A stretch of 64,000 bases of DNA from assembly GCA_037957365.1 (NCBI GenBank), contig JARHVA010004089.1, positions 1,165,001 to 1,229,000 of the forward strand, given 5' to 3'. This DNA comes from Torreya grandis. Taxonomy: Eukaryota; Streptophyta; Pinopsida; Cupressales; Taxaceae. The notes beneath the pieces were generated by a model, which was not told the origin of the DNA, made no database searches, and was given only the letters and a program-made list of their open reading frames with translations. The position numbers and the translations under genes are program-made. Positions 57,155 to 64,000 of the stretch are shown here, one piece after another; the stretch's first letter is position 1, and each line of letters begins with the position of its first letter.

Positions 57155-59857
57155 GATGGACGATGAGGGTGATGTTTTGGTATGATGAGGATATGGCTTT
57201 GAATACTAATTTTGTCTAGAAATCAAATCTAGGAGTGGTCAAAGAAGGTGGTTTGGAAATGTGGTGATTTTAGATTTAGAGAGATGTTAAGATTAAAGTG
57301 ACCAAGGATTATCAAGATCCAAAACCTTATAAGGGTTCAATCTAGAAAGGAGACTAAAGAGATTGACATGATCAAGTACCTTTCACACTAGAAAAATGAT
57401 GATTTGGATGGGTGCTAGGTATGAAAAGGCAATGATAAGGAAGTGATGGGTGCTAGATTAAAGAATTGTCAAGGTTGTGTATGTTGATAATACCTAGTCA
57501 AAGGATGGTAATGAAGATTGGAGGGATGGGTAATCACTAAGATTCGGTTTCAAGACTAAATGTTATATCCAAAGGTGTAAATGAAGGATATGGAATAGAT
57601 ATTTTATGTGGTTTTAGAATGGGAGTTATCCTAAGGGTGTCTAGGTGTTTTAGAACAAAAATGGGATTGGCTAACTCGGTTCACAAATAACACGGATTTA
57701 AGCACGACACACAAATAACACACTCTACCATAAAATACTAATTTAGTCAGTTGATTGGGTGTGTAACCTAACATTCACACTATCTAATAGCTTTACAAAT
57801 GAGGTTGTAGGCTAGTGATCCATTACAAAATCAATTAAACCCTCTCGACCCTGTCTGTACTTAACAACTTCTTAAGAGCTAACCCTGACTCTGATAGTGA
57901 AATCCCTGTTACAATCAAAAGGTCCTAAGTTAGGTTTACACAAAGGTTTCTAGGGGAATCTCTGATATATGCTAGGTACAGTGGCGCCCAAGTTTGTGTA
58001 GGGTGATGTATAATGCTTAGTTTAAAGAATTAACTCTTCCCCTTCATGGATGACCTATATGGAGTTAACCACTTGGCCTAGTGACAGTTGTCCCTGGTAT
58101 TTATACTCTGTTAGAACACAGAGTTTGGCCGAATGCACGGTGATAAAATTTTCACCACCAACCCCTAGTGACTAAGCCCATGCATGGGAATAAATTATAC
58201 ATCACGTGTTATCGTAGACTCAATGGATTAATAAAAAAGCAAACACGATTAATTTTCTTGATTAATTACCTATGTAAAGAAACACAAAGATGAACAATCA
58301 AGTCACACAACACATGATATATACAAGTAACAAGACTAAGTTATAATATTTTGGTACCCCTCCTATAAACACAAGGGTTAGGAAAACAAATTAGGTGCCT
58401 TTGTCTTGAGAGGTCCTACACAAAAATGATTAGTAGTCTAATTCAAGACAAAGTTGTTATTCCCTTAAAAAACCATGATTACACAATCAGTTCAAAGCAA
58501 AATCATAACTAGAGACTATGATATCACAACTGTCAAGCAAAATCATTGATTATGAGTTGTGGTATTGCAGCAGATAGTTAATCGTGATAGTTAGTCAAAA
58601 GGTTCCTGCAAAACCATGACTGTTAGAGCAAAACTATGATTGTTAAAGCGATGTCGCCACTTCGATATTAGTAATATTACAACAAAGTATAAAAACTCTA
58701 ATATTTTTGGTTTTTAACTAATGCAGATGCCTAGATAGATAACACAAACGCTCATGCAAATGCCTAAGAAATGTTTACAGATATCTATGGTAAATTTACA
58801 AAATTTTAACTATGTAATAAAACATTTATCAAGACAAGGTTTCTTTAGTAAAATGGACAAAAACCTACACAAAGCTACAAAATAGAGAGGCATATATTTA
58901 TCGGTTTTGTCTTTAATTCATCTTTTTAGTTAAAAATATTTAAAAAGTAATCAAATAGCCCCCAAAATTGCCAAACTACAATATCACTAATGAAAGCACA
59001 ATATCGCTAATTGTAAAGCAAAATCGCAAATCGCAATTAGTGATATTACAATAGGGGATCAAAAAGCTTAATGATGCATTGTCTAGTTTTGCAGATAACC
59101 CTCTTTACACCTTCCCTTCCTGTCAACCTAAACACAGCAAGATTATATAGAAAAACCCTTTTTTCAATGTAATTAGGAAAATATATCTTAAGACCCTAAA
59201 ATAGTTAGATAAGTTTTCCAAAGAGATTATATGATTACAAATGTTTCTTGCAAGTAGAGAATGATGAAGTTACCCCTGTAGATTAGAGATTAATAGGGCA
59301 ACTTTTACCAGTTTGGACAAAAATTGTAATATCATAACTTGCGATGGTGATATCATAATTCATAGGTTAATACCACGATTTTTGAATTAATGATATCGTG
59401 GCTTAGTAATTAAACGGTCATATTTTTTACCAGAATTATCTCCTGCACACAGAAGGTATAAAACCTCTTTCTAGTAACACTAAATAGGTAAATGTGATTG
59501 CACAGAGGATAGAAATAATATAAAAGTGGTTATGTTAGGCCAACCTAGTAATCCTACAAAACCGTAATTAGAGATGCAATATCACTAATACCAAAGTAAT
59601 GTCACTACTTTCAAAGTGGTAGTATTGCATAAAAATAACAACCTATCAAAACCAAGATTGTTAGCAATTAAAATCACGGTGAGCATATTGCTGAAATAAT
59701 TTCAATACCAGAACTGCAATATCGCTAATACGAGAACAATATTGCAACTTATTTATACGTGATGATTTTGTTAATTTTATCTTTTATTTCTCATCCAAAT
59801 GCACCTATAAGTCACTGATTCACTTCTAACAAGCATAATAAGTTATATTTAGGGAGT
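57155..59857. other. E4 long leader, no gene
   Basis: 2.7 kb before gag, normal for Tat elements. 58480-59760 is filled with words around AATATCGC / GATATCAT / CACGATT and their complements. A TGGCGCCCAAG at 57980 looks like a primer site but is far from any LTR. Confidence 0.5.
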
Positions 59858-59879
59858 AACTCTCATCGTGGTCGCTAAA
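59858..59879 (-). other. Primer-binding site of E4
   Basis: On the minus strand the LTR end ...AAACA is followed by TTTAGCGACCACGATGAGAG. A tRNA-Arg-like match (TGGCGACCACG with one G to A) is possible and would fit the Ogre group; not proven. Confidence 0.45.
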
Positions 59880-60682
59880 TGTTTAAGCGTATTTTATTTT
59901 AGATTAACAATAAAAACTTAAAATGCAAACAACTTCAAAGAAAAAGAAAAAGATAAAGAGACAATCAAATACTTACATTGGCATCACTTACCATCCATTT
60001 GTCTCTTATAACTACTTTTCAAGATTGCTAAACTGACTTTGAATGCAAAATGAGTGGATTATTTGATTACTTGATCAAGCTTGATAATGGCTTCAATGGC
60101 TTCTTGGCTTGTTGATGACTATGACAAGGCTATCGGAGTGTTTGAATGATAGTTGCAAGTATGCTCTCAAAGATTTCAAGTTTCAAGTTAAGTTGGTTAT
60201 TGAGGTATGGCTTGTTTATATAAGCCATGGGAGGGAAAACCAATAGCTAAAATTTAACCTTGAGCTCATTGAGATCAATGGTTGGGAATTTTTCAAAGAA
60301 TTTTTAATTTCTTGAAAACCTATAGAATAGAGGGTTCTAGATGGGGTAGGGTTAAATTAAAGGAGACTCTAGAATCCTCTAATTAATCTCCATTAGGGAG
60401 TAGGGGTGTAGGAAAGGTTAGGCTAGTAGTGTGGTAGATGGATAGGTGAATAAAAGGTGTTTTTAAATTGATAAGTGGGCTAATGGGTAGATTAGTAGGT
60501 AAGTAGGTTTAGTTAATTGGCTAATGAGGGTGATTAATTAATTGCAAGGGTAGAATAATGTTTATGAGATGTGGGGGGATTTTATATATGAAGTAGGATT
60601 TTAATTAATTGGCTAGAGAATGTAATTATAGGCTAAGCGAAATTAATAGAATTATTAGGGTGAGCGGATTTAGGTGCATACG
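59880..60682 (-). repeat. E4 5' LTR (803 bp)
   Basis: Plus strand TGTTTAAGCG...GTGCATACG. Minus-strand TATA (TTATATAAAC) at about 60213-60222. Matches 43884-44703. Confidence 0.88.
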
Positions 60683-60687
60683 CTAAG
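60683..60687. repeat. E4 target-site duplication, right
   Basis: CTAAG, same as 43879-43883. Confidence 0.8.
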
Positions 60688-61001
60688 ATTTGTACCATGA
60701 AGTGAAAAATGGCTTCCATCATGATAATCATGATATAAAGTTATAAATTGAGACTGAGTAACTGCTAGAAATGTGACCCTTAAGGTGATCTAGCGTTAGG
60801 GTTTTTGAATCTAGAGTTTCTTTGCACCAATTTAAATTATATGTAAAATAAATTGAAACAATAATATGAAATTAATTTAATTTAGCTAAGTTGTCTGAAA
60901 AAATCAAAAAATTAGAAGTATGTAGCCTTGTATTATTGCACAAAAATTTGCATTATTGCAAGCTAGGGTTTGAAGCTATATTTGAAGTCAGGTTTATCAA
61001 A
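60688..61001 (-). other. E5 leader with primer-binding site
   Basis: 314 bases of E5 5' leader. On the minus strand the sequence next to the LTR is TTTGATAAACCTGACTTCAA (61001-60982), which matches the E3 primer site except for G-to-A changes. Confidence 0.6.
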
Positions 61002-62175
61002 TGATTTAATCTTTTAGAGTTTAACTATATAAAACCTATATTTAGATTAAAAGGATGAGATGTCTAAATTAGTTAAATTACAATAATTAAACACTGATTT
61101 GTTATGATTTTGACCTTTGACTTTTTAAAAATAAAAATAAATATAGACTTATTTGTGAAAAGTGACTGTTGTGGATGATCTAGGATTTGCAAACTGAGTT
61201 TTAGATAGTTATGTGTGTCATCAATAGGATTATGATGTTCATCTGCTCACTGGATAGTAGCGCCCCATTCATGCTTATGTAGTGTCCTCAGTATGGCGCT
61301 AATATCCCCTTTGTAAGATTGTTCATATTTTTTGGGAGCACTTGTGCCTATGTTTTTAGGTCTTATTTTTACACGCACAAAACCTGGATTTTTGTGTTGT
61401 GGTTGGAAAACTTGATTTAATGTGCAAACCCTAATCCTCCTTGCAAATATGGCATGAATAATAATTAGGTGTTCGTTAGTAGAATAGGTTGGACATCCTC
61501 AACACCCCATTGTGAAGAGAGTTGTCTACATACCAATACTCTGAAGAGAGATTAAGCCCAATGTAGTTCTCCAACCTAGTGTTTGATGCAAGTGCAAGTG
61601 AATGCTAGAATGTGAGTGGACTTAGATGTCTTAAATGTGCTTGAGCTTTGAAATATGGGTCTAAGACTATTGTAGATGATAGTATGCAGAAGTAGGGCAG
61701 AATAAGGATCAAATACTGTAATTTTGTTCAACTTTATCTTTAGTGTGAGTAGCTTTTGCATTTATTTTCCATCTAGTGAATAGGGGTTAATAAGATTTGC
61801 ATTTATAGAGATGTGTAGCTTGTGCAGATAAGAAAATATACTTAGACTAACTGTAGGAAGGACACATTTGAAAAAGTATCCCTTGGAAAGAGTTGGGGCT
61901 AAGAACAGTATCACTTAGTTGGGGACACTAGCGCCATGTGGCTACAATGTCTCAAATGTGGCACTAATGTCCTATTAGTAGAATACTGAGCAAGTTGGAT
62001 TGAGATTTGAGAAGACAATTTTGGGACTGTGTTTTGGTTGACTGTAGGTGACTGTGGTCTGCTCAATGACTGTAAAAGTATGTCTAATACTCTAGAATAG
62101 GTTTATGGCTAGCCTAGTGTTAGGTTAACTCAAGTGACACTCTTAGCATCTAATTACCACTTTTAGGTGATTACA
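61002..62175 (-). repeat. E5 5' LTR (1174 bp)
   Basis: Plus strand TGATTTAATC...GGTGATTACA. Minus-strand TATA (CTATAAATGC) at about 61797. The small frame 61576-61761 is not a gene. Confidence 0.9.
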
Positions 62176-62180
62176 AGAAG
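62176..62180. repeat. E5 target-site duplication, right
   Basis: AGAAG, same as 30545-30549. Confidence 0.9.
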
Positions 62181-63024
62181 CACCAAAATCTATAACCCAA
62201 TTGTCTGTAATAGATGACTGAGATCTCGCAACAACATTAAGTGTTTTTCCATGCTCATTGGAATGAGGAGGATTGGAGATAGAGATATTGTATTTTTTAA
62301 TTGCATCCTCTAATGCCTGCATTCTCTTCCAACACCTAGTTTTTACATGACTAGTCCCCCCACAAAAGGAGCATGAAAGGCTAGACTTATTCTTAAATTT
62401 AAAAGACTCTTTGGGTGTAGAGTTATTGTCTTTGGGTTTAGTAGCACTTTGAGACGGAGGAGTGGTTTTGGGTTTACTTTTTTATTTTACCTTGCCCTTA
62501 GGATGAGATGCTAATAAGGCCTTTTGAGAGGTAGAAGACTCAAGATTAGACAATTTGGATTCTTTCCTAGTAAGTCTTTCACAAAACAACTCTATATCAA
62601 ATATTTTGAAAGTGGCACCTAAGACATCCATGCAAGAGAAAAAGGTATAAGCAAAGATTTGAAATGGACCTTTCAACTTGGAAAGAATTAAGTAAACACA
62701 CTCTTTATCTTTCTTATCTCTTCCACTCCCCTCTAATTGTGTCAACAAGTGCTTGAACTTCATAAGATAGTCTATAAGAGGTGGAAAATCTTCAAGATTG
62801 AGAGAAGTGATCTCTACTTCAAGTTGCATGGCTTTCATATGATCCACTTTACCAAATAAATCCTTTAATTTTTTTCATATTTTGAAAGGAGAGTCACAAC
62901 CTTCCAAATAAAACAAAAGACTATCACTTACATAAGTTCCTATCAAACCCATACACTCATCAAATTTTTATTGGTGCTGAATTTTTTTATGTTCTCTAAT
63001 AAACATTGGTTGTGTTGTAGTCAT
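62181..63024 (-). pseudogene. E7 gag and start of protease
   Basis: ATG at 63024 (MTTTQPMFIREHKKIQHQ) then two stops (one after HQ, one after CDSPFKI). Frame 62847-62482 is open (121 codons: MDHMKAMQLEVEITSLNLED, YLMKFKHLLTQLEGSGRDKK, YLILSKLKGPFQIF), the UBN2-type gag core. At 62382-62341 an intact CCHC zinc knuckle CSFCGGTSHVKTRC follows. At 62176-62205 NWVIDFGA is the start of the protease (Ser of DSG is Phe), cut here by E5 and continued at 30544 downwards. A quite well preserved gag. Confidence 0.88.
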
Positions 63025-63700
63025 TAAGGCCAATAAACCTTTGTGTTTAATTATTGTTTTCATTTTTGGTCTCTATGTGTGGGAATTATGGGTTGTTAAT
63101 GGTTCACATTATTCTAATGCAGAAGAAGTCATTCTAAGAAATCACCAAAGAGCAAAAAAATGCAAAGGGGTGCACAAATAAGCACCGAGACAACCCCCCA
63201 AAAGATTTTGTATTGAACCCCCACAAGAATTTGACACTTTATATTTTAGTGTGTTTAAAAAAAATGGCATCAACAGATAAGGGTTAAAAAAAAAATACAC
63301 TTTCAAAAAAAAGCACTCGATTTCGAGTTACCAATCAAAAGATATATTTTTTTACAAACTTTCCCATCATAAATGGATCTAACAATAAATTTGCACCCAA
63401 AAAAATTAAAATTCTTGAAAAAAAAATCTTGGAGAGATTACAAAAATAAATTCAAAGCGTTGGGATTAAGCCCCCACTAGTAGGAATAAAAAATTAAGCC
63501 CCTTCTACATGATCATACCATATGACCAAGGGGCTAAGGATGAGGATGAAACCCTGCCCTGAATTCGACAGATCTGCAAAAAAAAAAAAACTCTATCATT
63601 CCTCCCAAACTATCGCTACAAATGTTGTAAGCCAAAACCTGCAAGAAAAAAAGCAGAGATCTTCCTCCCGCCCATCGTAGCAAACAAAAAGGAATTGGAT
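63025..63700 (-). other. E7 leader, no gene
   Basis: AT-rich with A-runs. No primer site could be placed with confidence, so the LTR start near 63700 is approximate. Confidence 0.45.
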
Positions 63701-64000
63701 ATATAGAAAAAAAATTGTTCTTGCAATGAATTTATAAATAGATGTCTATATCATTTTACGCTTTAACAGGTAATACTTAAAGATACATATGCAAAACAAA
63801 GAGAAGCAATATCATGCATCATATCTACAAAGCTTGTCCAATACAATGATATGTCTTGCATATATAGGCAAGGGAGATCAGTCATAACTAAGAGATCAAG
63901 TTAAGTGATCACTCATAACTAAGAGCTAAGTGATCAATCCTAACTAAGAGATAACTATCTCTAAATGATAGAAACAAATAGCAAATATCTCCATAATATC
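63701..64000 (-). repeat. E7 5' LTR, partial (continues outside)
   Basis: Minus-strand TATA (CCTATATATGC) at about 63857-63868. Repeated AACTAAGAG(AT) words at 63889-63950, as in 12681-12718. The start position is uncertain. Confidence 0.55.

Larger units (their letters stand above)
43884..60682 (-). mobile_element. E4: Tat-lineage Gypsy element with antisense PMD (16.8 kb)
   Basis: LTRs 43884-44703 and 59880-60682, TSD CTAAG, purine tract right of the left LTR, primer-like site left of the right LTR: a minus-strand element. Order on the minus strand: long leader, gag, protease, G-patch-like segment, RT, RNase H, second RNase H-like domain, integrase, then a PMD gene in the opposite direction, then the purine tract. 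The large size, long leader, second RNase H and extra antisense ORF are traits of the Tat lineage (Ogre/Retand group). All frames are broken. Confidence 0.9.
30550..62175 (-). mobile_element. E5: Tat-like Gypsy remnant hosting E4 and E6
   Basis: LTRs at 30550-31884 and 61002-62175, TSD AGAAG, a purine tract right of the left LTR and a primer site left of the right LTR: a minus-strand element. Without E6 and E4 its internal part is about 5.4 kb (61001-60688, 43878-43544, 36674-31885). It includes a Gypsy protease domain but no RT or integrase that I can find. Its primer site is almost the same as that of E3. By-eye LTR divergence is clearly above 10 %, older than or as old as the elements inside it. 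Confidence 0.88.
12655..64000 (-). mobile_element. E7: minus-strand Ty1/Copia host element in three pieces
   Basis: Pieces at 12655-14204, 28631-30549 and 62176-64000 together give gag, protease, integrase, RT, RNase H and LTR in Copia order on the minus strand. The gaps are filled exactly by E3 (TSD ATAGT) and E5 (TSD AGAAG). LTR sequence with repeated AACTAAGAGATAAGTGATC words occurs at both outer ends (12660-12904 and about 63870-64000). The 5' LTR runs off the window. The left LTR lacks the R/U5 part and looks truncated at about 12655. The frames carry scattered stops but the motifs remain clear. Confidence 0.9.

Noticed and set aside
57975..57990. TGGCGCCCAAG, a classical primer-binding-site word on the plus strand
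   Set aside because: It lies deep in the E4 leader with no LTR end before it (the preceding GGTACA is not repeated elsewhere as an LTR end); taken as chance.
1..64000. Intact host gene, tRNA, rRNA, organelle insert or CRISPR-like array
   Set aside because: None could be supported. All longer frames fall in retroelement domains or their shadows, and the repeats are LTR-related or short tandem duplications.

Overview
The window is a plant repeat graveyard. It is AT-rich and has no intact host gene, no rRNA or tRNA gene and no CRISPR. Almost every base can be assigned to Ty1/Copia or Ty3/Gypsy LTR retrotransposons nested several levels deep. The protein families (Copia gag-AP-INT-RT-RNaseH; Tat-lineage Gypsy with two RNase H-like domains; plant mobile domain) show a land plant. 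The amount of old, still recognisable nested LTR sequence suggests a large genome such as a gymnosperm; that is inference.

Left part (1-12650). E1 (<1-3541, +) is a short Copia derivative. It is followed by a ~95-bp tandem array (3716-4260), a minus-strand Copia LTR with its primer-binding site (4691-5071), and a broken Gypsy-like unit E8 (5083-~12650). E8 has two LTR copies, an antisense acidic ORF remnant next to a polypurine tract, and a PBS-like site on the far side of the second LTR, as if units were once in tandem.

The rest (12655-64000) is one minus-strand Copia element, E7, split by two large insertions with 5-bp target duplications. (1) E3 (14205-28630, +, TSD ATAGT) is a gag-only Gypsy-type element carrying an antisense plant mobile domain (PMD) ORF. 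Its own 5' LTR is interrupted by E2 (15021-19471, -, TSD TATAG), a sister of E1. (2) E5 (30550-62175, -, TSD AGAAG) is a Tat-like Gypsy remnant with a protease domain but no reverse transcriptase. It contains Copia element E6 (36675-43538, +, TSD TATAT) and the large Tat-lineage Gypsy E4 (43884-60682, -, TSD CTAAG). Putting the three E7 pieces together restores the order gag, protease, integrase, RT, RNase H; the E5 insertion point is inside the protease active-site motif.

None of the elements looks able to code for active proteins. All reading frames have stops, except a 290-codon frame in E2 that joins a gag tail, a protease-like and a pre-integrase segment to a repeat-encoded tail. By-eye LTR divergence agrees with the nesting: E2 about 3-4 %, the older hosts roughly 10-15 %.

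The most interesting signals are these: antisense PMD genes at the same place (between gag/pol and the polypurine tract) in two unrelated-looking Gypsy elements; a Copia family (E1/E2) with clustered ACCGACGTCGGT palindromes in LTR and internal region, a shared internal deletion and duplicated primer-binding sites, one copy of which has been absorbed into the LTR of E1; and a G-patch-like segment in the E4 polyprotein.
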